Below are positions 32,001 through 41,200 of a stretch of 64,000 bases of DNA, in pieces. The notes under the pieces are model-generated. The model was given only the letters and a program-made list of their open reading frames with translations. It was not told the origin of the DNA and searched no databases. The translations under genes and the position numbers were made by a program. Position 1 is the first letter of the stretch. The number at the start of each line of letters is the position of its first letter. This DNA comes from JAJRAN01 sp963827135 (lineage in GTDB: Archaea > Thermoplasmatota > Thermoplasmata > Methanomassiliicoccales > UBA472), in NCBI GenBank assembly GCA_963827135.1, contig CAWGZX010000005.1, positions 620,001 through 684,000 of the forward strand. The letters are read 5' to 3'.

Positions 32001-33102
32001 CACGTACAAGGAACAGAGACGCGGGGGCATAGGGCTCATGGGCATGGAGACCAAGGAGGAGGACCACGTCACGGACCTCTTCGTCTCCAGCACCCACGAC
32101 AACATCATGTTCTTCACCAACCGGGGCAAGATGTTCCTGCTCAAGACCTACAAGATCCCGGTCGGCCAGCGCCATTCGAAGGGCAAGCCCATCGTCAACC
32201 TGCTCCCTCGTCTGGAAGAGGGAGAGAAGGTCATCAACAAGGCGGCCATAAAGGAGTTCTCAGAGGACAAGCACGTGGTATTCGCCACCAAGCAGGGAGT
32301 GGTCAAGAAGACCCGCCTGGCCGCTTACAAGAACGTCCGCGTCAACGGTATAATCGCGCTCGGCATGAACGAGGGCGACGAGCTCATCGACACCAAGATC
32401 ACCGACGACGAGAAGGAGGTCATCCTGGCCACTAGGAACGGCCGCGCCATCCGCTTCGAGCTCAAGTACGACCAGGAGAAAGGGACGGGGATAAGGCCGA
32501 TGGGCCGGCCGGCCACAGGCGTCATCGGCATCCGCCTCAAGGAGGGGGACGAGGTCGTGGGCATGGCCATCGTCACCCCCGAGTCCAAGCTCCTCACCAT
32601 CACCGAGAGAGGCTACGGCAAGGTCTCAGTCGTAGGCAAGCCCATCGCTCTCGAGGAGATCGAGGAGGAAGAGGAGCTCGAAACTGAGGAGGAACCCGAG
32701 GAGGCCGAGAACGGCAACGGCAAGGAGGAGAGGGACATGTTCCGCAAGACCCGGCGCGGGGGCAAGGGCATCAAGGCCATCCGCGTCACCGAGAAGAACG
32801 GCAAGGTCGTCTCCGTGCTAGCCGTGTCCGATGAGGACGGCATCATCATCGCCTCCGACCAGGGCAACGTCATGCGCACCAGCGTCTCCGAGTTCCGCGT
32901 GACCGGGCGCGTGACCATGGGCGTGAGGGCCAAGCGCCTCGAGGAGGGGGAGAAGGTCATCGCCGTGGAGCGCTTGGTCGGAGAGCATGAGAAGGCCTCG
33001 GTAGCCGCCACCGAAGCGCACGAGGACGAGAGCATACTCCCCAAGGAGCCTGAGCGCAAGGAGCCCGAGGAGCTCGATAGGGAGGAGAACGGCGACCTAT
33101 GA
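29029..33102 (+). CDS. gyrA: DNA gyrase subunit A with intein
   Basis: The DNA-cleaving gyrase subunit, about 895 residues after removal of the intein. The breakage-reunion domain has SRALPDVRDGLKPVHRR, then CMGKYHPHGD, and the catalytic tyrosine in AAMRYTE. The C-terminal beta-pinwheel carries the GyrA box as QRRGGIG, which marks it as gyrase rather than topoisomerase IV. A C-terminal acidic, Glu-rich insertion and tail follow. A GTG at 29020 also opens the frame, but the ATG at 29029 lies behind AGGTGG and is preferred. It forms an operon with gyrB. Confidence 0.96.
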   Translation: MEGSQDNQNQPPADQKNVVNRPIEKEMEKCYIDYAMSVIVSRALPDVRDGLKPVHRRILYSMYDMGLTSGKKYMKSARVVGECFVAGTRVLTKRGSIKIEDVQKGDLVYTQNGHAKVTELFEMPARDLVKITLENGNNLIVTPSQPLKVFKPGLRYEWKLAKDISSEDVVVLRTGYPKDVPYVKLPSWQGKDMVLDENMAYLIGHFLSDGWFESDQGRFCFFSECSSVMEKVRDCLISLFDYEPSIEGWTQDLHCMGPSCPVSMVHQVRVNRKSINEYISASFGIDASSKAPTKRIPEQFFHSPISVQSALLSGMIDGDGSVHSGRNLIQYTSVSPDMITDMQLIMQNLGVLSHRYVQPPSPNTNRLVNGRPIRHNHHSHSLEIAGRYSKVLARLLNLEHPTKAERITRIQGSRLTQSTFDTIPFASETIFQELSDYHIGSGWYEDEQGHKFRDGISYPSGSKIRYSSDLKQKGLSVCQMVDWGVHSKLRRIGSKLAPIIDDIVENDLHFIHVRKAEKATPQPTYDLQVEGAHEFLANGVVSHNCMGKYHPHGDLAVYDSLVRMAQTFSLRYTLVDGQGNFGSVDGDSAAAMRYTECKLEKIAEEMLLDLEKETVDWLDNFDGSLKEPAVLPAKLPNLLINGTSGIAVGMATNIPPHNLREVVDALVTLAEKPNIEVFDLMQIIKGPDFPTGGIIYGINGILEAYSTGKGRLKVRARTNIEEKAGKRSIIVTEIPYQVNKATLIETIAELVKDKRVDGITDLRDESDRDGMRIVMELRRDVMEEIVLNQLFQHTQMEVTFGVINLAIVNNEPKVLTLKETLQHYLSYRKEVVTRRTRFDLKEAQKRHHILEGMIKAVDALDETIALIRAAISPEEARDALMARLQIDEEQSRAILDMRLQKLTGLELESLHKDFREVIELMRQLEEILASEERIMGIIRSELLELRERYGDERKTEIVANALDLDEEDLIPVEDMVVMITSDGYVKRIPLSTYKEQRRGGIGLMGMETKEEDHVTDLFVSSTHDNIMFFTNRGKMFLLKTYKIPVGQRHSKGKPIVNLLPRLEEGEKVINKAAIKEFSEDKHVVFATKQGVVKKTRLAAYKNVRVNGIIALGMNEGDELIDTKITDDEKEVILATRNGRAIRFELKYDQEKGTGIRPMGRPATGVIGIRLKEGDEVVGMAIVTPESKLLTITERGYGKVSVVGKPIALEEIEEEEELETEEEPEEAENGNGKEERDMFRKTRRGGKGIKAIRVTEKNGKVVSVLAVSDEDGIIIASDQGNVMRTSVSEFRVTGRVTMGVRAKRLEEGEKVIAVERLVGEHEKASVAATEAHEDESILPKEPERKEPEELDREENGDL
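29275..30660 (+). mobile_element. GyrA intein with LAGLIDADG homing endonuclease
   Basis: A 462-residue intein inserted between VVGE and CMGKYHPHGD. It begins CFVAGTRVLTKRGS (block A), has a TPSQP block B variant in which the usual histidine is Gln, two dodecapeptide endonuclease motifs (LIGHFLSDGW and LSGMIDGDGS) and the C-terminal YDLQVEGAHEF and GVVSHN followed by host Cys. Its base composition is clearly richer in A+T than the surrounding gyrA, a sign of more recent acquisition. Confidence 0.94.
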
Positions 33103-33184
33103 TTATCACCAGATGGCGCCAATCCCAAAAGTATTATTATCGAGGATATGATTGAATTCAACGTCCATACGAGCGGTGTCTATC

Positions 33185-33889
33185 ATGTTCAAGAACTCCA
33201 TCATCGGGCTCGACAAGGTCTTCAGAACGGATATCGAGGCGCCCAAGGTCGTCCTCGTCACCGGCCCCCCCGGGTCCATGAAGACCAGCTTCTGCTACTC
33301 CCTCATGTCCGCGTACCTGGAGAAGACCAAGGAGTTCGGTCTGTACGTGACCTTGGAGGAGAGCGGCGACTCCCACCTGCGCAACATGCGCTCCCTCAAC
33401 CTCAAGGTCACGCCCAACCTCGAGATATCCGACTTCACGGACCTGCGCGAGCTGGACGATATCATCGAGGTGGACAATCCCACCGACTACGTCCAGTTCG
33501 TGGAGCAGATGCTCACCTATTACAAGAAGAAGCAGGGCGACCGCTTCACCGTCTTCACCCTGGACTCGCTGGGCGCGCTGTACTCGTTGATGGAGGACGC
33601 CGAGGGCATGCGCAAGAAGATGTTCTACTTCTTCAAGACCCTGAGGGACCTGAACCTGGTGTCCTTCATCGTCATGGAGAGGTCGCCTGGCGGGCTGTCC
33701 GAGCTGCTGGGGAACGAAGGCTTCCTGGTGGACGGGATCATCGAGATGGGGCTGGACCGCTCCAAGGGCAAGATGGTGCGTTACGTGCGGGTGGAGAAGA
33801 TGCGCGCCTGCGAGCATTCGATGGAGAAGCACTCCGTAGAGGTGTCCCCGAACGGCGGCATGACCATCCTCGGGCCCATGTTGGCATGA
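33185..33889 (+). CDS. KaiC-like RecA-fold ATPase
   Basis: A roughly 234-residue single-domain KaiC/RadA-like P-loop protein. Walker A is GPPGSMKTSF, with Met in place of the last glycine before Lys. LYVTLEES and the Walker B-like VFTLDSLGALYSL follow, then RSPGG and a GIIEMGLDR strand near the end. Such proteins are numerous in euryarchaea and are thought to be regulatory. The frame opens with TTG at 33152, but the ATG at 33185 starts at the conserved FKNSIIGLD region. It is followed on the same strand by a coiled-coil protein gene. Confidence 0.85.
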   Translation: MFKNSIIGLDKVFRTDIEAPKVVLVTGPPGSMKTSFCYSLMSAYLEKTKEFGLYVTLEESGDSHLRNMRSLNLKVTPNLEISDFTDLRELDDIIEVDNPTDYVQFVEQMLTYYKKKQGDRFTVFTLDSLGALYSLMEDAEGMRKKMFYFFKTLRDLNLVSFIVMERSPGGLSELLGNEGFLVDGIIEMGLDRSKGKMVRYVRVEKMRACEHSMEKHSVEVSPNGGMTILGPMLA

Positions 33890-33977
33890 AATCAGAATCA
33901 GCTGGAAAGGATTATAGTATGCATCGGCAATCTAGCGGCGCTCACAGAGCCGATTTCAACGATATGGAGGGATAAAT

Positions 33978-35027
33978 CTGTCTGGCGACGGCGTTCCGAT
34001 TTGGCAGGTCATCGAGGAGTTCAAGGACAAGATCAAGGCCCAGGAGGCCGAGATCAAGAAGCGCAAGGAGGAGCTAGACGAGGTCGAGGCCACCATGCGC
34101 AAGCGCGCTCAGACGCTCGACTCCCGCGAGGAGAGGCTCTCCGACAAGGAGAAGGAGCTGGACGAGAGGCAGGGCGAGCTGGGGCCGCGCGAGACCAACG
34201 TGGCCAAGAAGGAGAAGGAGCTCGCTTCCCTGGATAGCTCGCTGCGCGTGCTGCAGGACGACCTGAACGCGGCCAGGGTCACGATCGAGAAGCGGGACAA
34301 GGACCTGACGGAGAAGGAGACCACGGTGCTTGGCCTGCTGGAACGTTCGCAGGAATATGACACCGCCATCACCGAGTTCGCCGCCAAGTACCAAGCCCTG
34401 GAGGAGAGGGTGCTGGCCGACGAGAAGTCCGCCTCCAAGGTCCTGGAGGAGATGTCCGCCCGGCGCGAGGAGGTCCTGGCCAAGATCAAGGTTCTGCAGG
34501 AGCAGGAAGCCCTGCTGGCCGAGAGCAAAAAGCTGGTCATGGCCGAGCAGAGGCGCTTCGTGGAATGGGAGCGCCAGCTGAACGCCCGCGAGGCCGATCT
34601 GGGCACCAGGGAAAGGTCGCTGGAGCGAAGCGGGTCCATACCGAAGTTCGAGGCCGCGCCCATGCCTGTGGAGCGCAAGGAGCGCGCCTTGGAGAGGAGG
34701 ACGGAACCGGAGCCAGAGCCTGAGGAGATCAGGGCGAGGGAAGAGGCCAAGGAGACCGTGGAGGAGAGCGAGGAGGCCGGTCTGGCCGAGGCTTTCTGCC
34801 CCGAGTGCCGGACCATAGTCAGCGCGTCGGCGGACACCTGCTATGCCTGCGGCGCAGACCTCAAGAACCCCAAGCCCCCGGAGGCGCCCAAGCCTGCGCC
34901 CAAGGCCGAGGAGAGGCCGGAGCCGAAGAAGGCCGAGCCGAAGCCCGAGGAGAGGGCCGAGGGCACCCCCGCCGAGGGAGAGGCGAAGAGGTCGGTCTCC
35001 ATCCGCAAGATCATCAAGCGCAAGTGA
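33978..35027 (+). CDS. Coiled-coil protein with C-terminal zinc ribbon, possible CTG start
   Basis: From about residue 10 to 220 the protein is a continuous charged coiled coil rich in E, K, R and L. A Pro/Glu-rich segment and a zinc ribbon (CPEC and CYACG) follow, then a Pro/Ala/Lys/Glu tail ending in IRKIIKRK. The first ATG in frame is at 34095, deep in the coil. Between the in-frame TAG at 33933 and 34095 there is no ATG, GTG or TTG, yet the coil continues upstream to a CTG at 33978 placed 4 bases after a strong GGAGGGAT site. I therefore favour CTG initiation. The function is unknown; pairing with the KaiC-like ATPase is suggested by the fused homologue at 49983-51935. Confidence 0.7.
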   Translation: MSGDGVPIWQVIEEFKDKIKAQEAEIKKRKEELDEVEATMRKRAQTLDSREERLSDKEKELDERQGELGPRETNVAKKEKELASLDSSLRVLQDDLNAARVTIEKRDKDLTEKETTVLGLLERSQEYDTAITEFAAKYQALEERVLADEKSASKVLEEMSARREEVLAKIKVLQEQEALLAESKKLVMAEQRRFVEWERQLNAREADLGTRERSLERSGSIPKFEAAPMPVERKERALERRTEPEPEPEEIRAREEAKETVEESEEAGLAEAFCPECRTIVSASADTCYACGADLKNPKPPEAPKPAPKAEERPEPKKAEPKPEERAEGTPAEGEAKRSVSIRKIIKRK

Positions 35028-35050
35028 CCGGCCAGATGGCTAAAAAACAT

Positions 35051-35069
35051 CTTCTTTTCCACCTTTTTC
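35051..35069 (+). terminator. T-rich transcription terminator
   Basis: Three T-runs within 20 bases just after the coiled-coil gene, the usual archaeal termination signal. Confidence 0.35.
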
Positions 35070-35167
35070 ACATGGCCAGGCATGCCTAGGACCGGGGCCG
35101 CTCTCCTCCGTCCCCTCCTAGCCAGCAGTCCGCTGAGCAATTCGCAAAATGCCACTTGTAAGGATAC

Positions 35168-35178
35168 ATATTTATAAC
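35168..35178 (+). promoter_or_regulatory. TATA box for the giant surface protein
   Basis: ATATTTATAAC about 50-60 bases before the ATG at 35228. The 190-base gap upstream otherwise holds only the terminator of the preceding gene. Confidence 0.5.
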
Positions 35179-35227
35179 CAGATAATCCTCTTTTCTGACG
35201 TCGGGACTCTTAGGAAGGGTGGGTCAA

Positions 35228-38200
35228 ATGAACAGTTCCATTAAGGACCGAATAGCGAGCTTTGCAATTGTATGGTGCATGGTCTTCTCCTTGTTCGCCG
35301 GGCTTCTGGTCGTCGCGCCGAGCTCGGCGGAGGCGGCGTTGCCTTCCTTCTTGGAGAATGGCGATGTGATAATCGGATCCGATTACACTCAGAGCACCTG
35401 GACCTTGAACCTGAATGGCGGGACGCACTATATGGACGGCAACCTGACCATCAGGGCAGGAGGAACGGTCACCATCTCGAATGGTGTATTCGCATTCACC
35501 CAGGATTGTGGGATGGATGCCATTCCTGGTACTGCCGATGACCATATTTACACACTGGTCGTCGAAGATGGAGGAAGTTTAATTCTTAGTAAGGCAAACT
35601 TGACAACCCATCTCAATCAGATATTTGATTTCCCCAGCCTAGGAGTCCTTGTACAAAATGGTGGATACTTAGAAGCTACTGATTCTGAATTCCAATTTCC
35701 TGGTCACATTGTTGTTGACGGTTCAACATTTATTTTGAGAAACTCAGCAATTACTGGAAAATCTGATATCAGCACCTATTGCAATGGTGGCTACTTCCCT
35801 GAAACCCTGTTTTCATCATCGGCTTTATTTAGTGCCTTTTCAAGCACTATTCTTTTTGAAAATTCCCAATTTGTGAATATTTACAATGGGACAGTCACAT
35901 CAACATACAATTACGGATATGATTTCGCCTCTGATACAGGTGCCAAAAACTTGGTTACTTATTCCTTGTCCAGGCACATGAGCAGTTATACATCTGCAAA
36001 TACAGCTGTTGGACCAATCGCTAACCTTACTCAAGACGATCTGAAATATGTAAGAGTTGCACCGGCTCAAACCCTTTCAATTGGCACTATTGCTTTGAAT
36101 GGACTAACCTTCCCCGCCTCTGGTTCGTATACAATTACGATGTTCGTAAAGTATCAAACGGATCTGGGCTATGGAGGAACAAATGCAATATCATGGAATT
36201 ATGAAAACGGAGGATCAGTCGCAACTACAATAGTCCCAACAGATACTCATATAGGATATCTCCCAGAATCGAATTCCGAGAGAATTGAATCGTATTCGAT
36301 GCCTTCGATGTCTTCTGCAGACCTTCGCAATCTAAATGTTACATTTGTAAACAACGCCGCCATAGCATCGATATATTTCAATAAAATTTGGTTCGAAATA
36401 TCATTCTCACGGGATGCTTATCGTAATATTAACTTTGGTGGGTCATCAATCCTAACTGCTATCGACTCATACCTAGACGTCGACTTTAATAATGATTCTA
36501 ACGAACACAACCAGCTAAATGTCGTCGATTCTGCTAAGGCTTATCTTTATGGCGTTTCCGGAAACACTATAGAGGAGACCAATCCTGCAGAAAGAGTCCC
36601 AGCATATTATATCGAGGGAATTTCTGAGGACGTTATCCCAATTAGTAAGAACCCACTAGACAACACAACGGCTAGTCTATCTAGTCTTAGAGCGGTAGAT
36701 GGGTCATATTATACTGTTGCACAAAACAGAGTATTAGCTTTGGAAAACTTTAACATTGGAGATATTACTGGACCACTCTCTAGCGTAACCCTTCGAGTAT
36801 CAGTAAGAACAGCAGTGGGGTATGTAGCCGGACCCTATGTACAATGGGGCACTTCTTGGGGGGCTTTAAAGAATACATCAATACTGCCTTTCTATAATGG
36901 TGCAACACCGGACACATTCAACTTTGATTTGTACAATGTTGGCGTCAAGGATATTTCTGCATTAAACAATTTGAAAATTAGATTCCAAAACCCAAGATTG
37001 CAATCAGTTCAGTTTGATAGAATATCATTAATAATTGAAACTGGACCCGCAATCTATGTATATAGATGGGCAGAAATCGATGCAATAGATCAGCAAGGAT
37101 TGCCTTTAGCTGGTACCTATGTAAACGCAACTTTGTTGGCAGGTGGCGTAGAGGCCTATTATTACACACCTTCGGGCATCGAATCTACCCCATCGATTGA
37201 AGTTCTGAGTTATTTGGGCAAGAATTCATTAAATTATAAAATGACTAACGACTCAGGATCTGTAAAATTACCTTTACTATCTGAGGTTCTCAACTCGACG
37301 AGCCAGCAACCCAATATGCAGGTGCTACTTGGATATTCTTTGCTTTTTGAATATACGAATATCAGTAGTATAGTATTCTCAGGAAGCACACCCGTTGCAT
37401 TTGACGTTTATCCAGATATCTCGGTAGAAAGTCAATCACGGAACATTGACTTCGCTATGCCTGGCTTATTCCTTGATAAACCGGACCTGTCGATAAGTGC
37501 AATGTCTGTAGATCCTATCATATTCTATGCTGGGGATACTGCGACCATATCGGTGTTCGTTCAAAACGCGGCTTTGACTGGAGCTAATGATGTCGCGGTG
37601 AACTTGACCGACTCCTTGAGTGGATGGGCATTAGAACAGAATGTTCCGTTCATCGGGCCAGGATCCACTATTGAGGTACAATTCGTATGGACCGCAGCGC
37701 CATCGGGCTTGCACACTTTTGTTGCCAAGGCAGACCCCAAGAGTATGATATTAGAAGGAAACGAGAACAACAACGACCGGTCGCTGCAAGTCAATGTGCT
37801 TGCCAATCTGCCTGAACTTTCCGTGGTCACGGGCGACATTTCGTTCACCCCTCAACCTGCCTATTCTGGGTCTTCGGTAACTACTACTGTTGTGGTATCG
37901 AATATCCTGGGCAGGGCCGACGCAAGTGATGTGTCTGTGTCCTTCTACATTGGCGACCCAACTACCAGTGGCCAGTTGATTGGATCCACAACGATGAACG
38001 TCGCCCGAGGAACCGCGAATACGACCTCTTTCACATGGACTCCGACGGAGATTGGCACATACAACATATTCGTCTATGTGAACCAAGGCCGGAGCCCGCA
38101 AGAATACTCCTACACCAATAACCTTGCAAGCAGGGCCATTGTTGTGGACCTTTTGATTGAGAGCACCGACCTAGTGGTGGACGATAACGATGTCCTGGTC

Positions 38201-41200
38201 TTCAGTGGAACTGACTTTAACCACCGCGGGCGGATAATCGTGATGGAGCAAGGAACGCTCATCATCTCAAACGCTAAATTCACCGTTGACCAGGATTTCG
38301 ACAATCAGTTCCAGGTCTACGTGATGGATAGTGGTAGGATAATGCTCGAGGATGCCGAGTTCACATCCACTAACTCTGTCTGGATGTACCTGAACGATAA
38401 CGCCGGAATCTGGGTCAATGATTCCTCATTATCGGAATTGGTGAAGGTAAAGTTGGATGGTACCAGCTCCCTAAGTATAGATACATCGTCCATTGGAGCG
38501 GAGATCATCGCGCCCACGACCTCCTTGGCGACCCTAAAAGCCAGGGATACCAACTTCGCTAAAGATCTAGCATCCTTCGGTGGCAGCGCTACTGCCATGA
38601 TGTACAGCGTTTCCATCCCGTCAATGTCGGCGAAGGAGTCCTCTATTATCTATCACTATAGGAGCATCGACGTGACGGTTACGGATGATGCGAACAACAT
38701 CATCGCTGGCGCGATTGTCCAACTGAGATGGTATGTCAATGGATCCGTCGTGGAGACTTCAACCTCAGGCATTGCTGGAAAGGTCAGCTTCGACGCTCTC
38801 TGCGACGTCATGACCTCGAGTGGCATCGTCTACTATGGCACGTTCATGCTGAACTGCACATACTCGTTCATCGGTACGACCTACTATGCGGACGAGGTCC
38901 CAGTTTCGCTCCAGCCATATTCGAGCCCGCTGTCGTTCGATGACCCACAGGTCACATTGGTCCTGAACGGGGTCGTGCCCCTCAGCGGATGGGACCTGAT
39001 CATCAGTGGCACGAATGTTGTGACCCTTGAGGGAACCGCCTTCACCCACCGCGGCCGCATAATCATCATGGACAGCGGCACTCTTAACGTGAAGGACGCC
39101 GGGCTGACCATCAGCCAGGCATTCGATTATGAGTTCCAGATATTCGTGAAGGACAGCGGCAACCTGGTAATGTCCGGGGCAACCCTCAGTTCGACCAAGA
39201 GTATCTGGGTATACGCTTCTGGAAATTCGGAGATAACCATCAGTAAGTCCACCATCACCTCGGCGGTCAAGATAAGCCTAGCTGACGGCGCCCAGATGAT
39301 TGTGAGGAACTCCACCATCGGCTCGGACATCGTTGCGCCGAGCGGATCCTTGGCCGTTCTGAAGGCATATAACACCACCTTCCAGGCAACCTGGACGGCA
39401 TTCGGTGGCAACGCCCTCGCCTACCTCTACGGAGTAAACATTCCGGCGCTCCGGCCGATAGAGGGTGCAGTGGTCCTTAACTACCGCTGGCTAGAGGTCC
39501 AGGTGCTGGATGGCAACAACTATCCGATACCCAACGCGGTCGTGCAGATGAGTTACTACCTGAATGGAACCATCTTCGGTACCCTGAAGACAGGAACCAA
39601 CGGCAAGGCATTGTTCGCTGCACTGTGCGACAGAATCGATGCCAGCAATTTGAACTTCCTAGGCAACTATAGATTGAACTCGACTTACTGGTATGCGGGA
39701 GTGGCTTATGAGACGACCGCGCCGATGCCGGTGTCCCTGCCACCATACTCCGAGCCGATGGTCACCCAGCTCGTCCCGCGCTCGTTGAGCATACCGGGGG
39801 CCTTACCTAACCTTGACCCGCCCTTATACGCGTCCAGCAGCAACCCATACAGGGGCGACGGAGTCTCCTTGACAACCTATGTCACGAACAATGGGGTTGT
39901 GGACGCCAACAATGTTCTGGTCAGGTTCATGGACGGTAGCAGCATTATCACCGACATCGTGGTGCAGAAGATCGTCCCCGGTGAGACAGCGACCGTCCAT
40001 ACGACATGGGCCGCACCATATCCCTTGGGTCAGCACAACGTCTCCGTTATCGTCGACCCATTCAACACCATAAAGGAGCTGAACGAGAACGACAACACCA
40101 ACTGGACCTTGATCAATGTCCGGGGAATAGCGGACCTTTACATCTCCGCGGGCGATGTGACCGTAGGCCCATCGTCTCCCACTACCAACAGCACGACCTC
40201 GGTGACCTTGGTTGTGCACAACAGCGGGGACGTCACCGTCAATAATGTCAACGTCTCCTTCGTGGACATCAGGCCCAGTGGTTCCCAAGTGCTGCTCGGC
40301 TACAGGATAATCGCCAGCATCCCCGGGCAGGAGGGAACTGGAAGCACGAGCCTCAGCTGGGTGCCGAACATTCCAGGCATCCACAACCTGGTGATAAGGG
40401 TGAACGTAGGGGTTCCCCCGGTCATCGAGCAGACCGCAAGCAACAACAATGTCACTTACCCGGTGACCGTCCTCAACTATGCTGACTTCACACCTGTTGG
40501 GGTATCCTTCAGACCCTCGTCCACCATATTCGTATATGACGAGATTCTGGTGGACACCGCGATCACCAACTTCGGCCAGAGCAGCGCGACCAACGTGGTC
40601 GTCAACTTCTGGGAGGGAGCGGTCGGCACTGGGCACCTCTTCGATACCGAGACCATAGCGTTCATCGGTGCCGGACAGACCATCGAGGTCACGGGCATAT
40701 GGGACGTCATGCCAGTAGTTGGTCCGAAGATTCAGACCAGGACCATAACCATCGACGTCAACCCCCTGCGAACCATAACTGAGACCGATTTCAACAACAA
40801 TCGTCTGGTGCAGACCGTGGACGTGGTCGATGACCGGCCAGACCTAATGTTCGTGGGCGGCATGAATGTCACATCCGGCAGCAACGAGGTAAATGAAGCT
40901 GTCGTGGGCGAGCGCTTGTTGCTCAAGGTCACGGTAAGGAATGATGGATACACCCCGGCCATGAGCGTGAAGATAAGGTTCGACGCCATCGACGAGGACA
41001 GCTTCGTGACCAACATTGGCACCCTGTCGCGCGACATAGATGCCGACGAGAACATCAGTGTGCAGCTGCAATGGATTGTCAACGTTACCAATGGCAACTA
41101 CACCCTGAGGTGTACCCTGGACTCGACGTTCGCCATCGATGAGTACAGCGAGAATAACAACGCCGTCACCCGCGAATTCGTGGTCAACCCGCCACAGCCG

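Noticed and set aside
31255..32175. A 306-codon frame antisense to gyrA
   Set aside because: Shadow of the conserved breakage-reunion and pinwheel coding sequence.
38165..39770. Possible transposon or IS in the repeated part of the surface-protein gene
   Set aside because: There are no terminal inverted repeats or transposase, and the repeat is in frame and diverged, so it is domain duplication.
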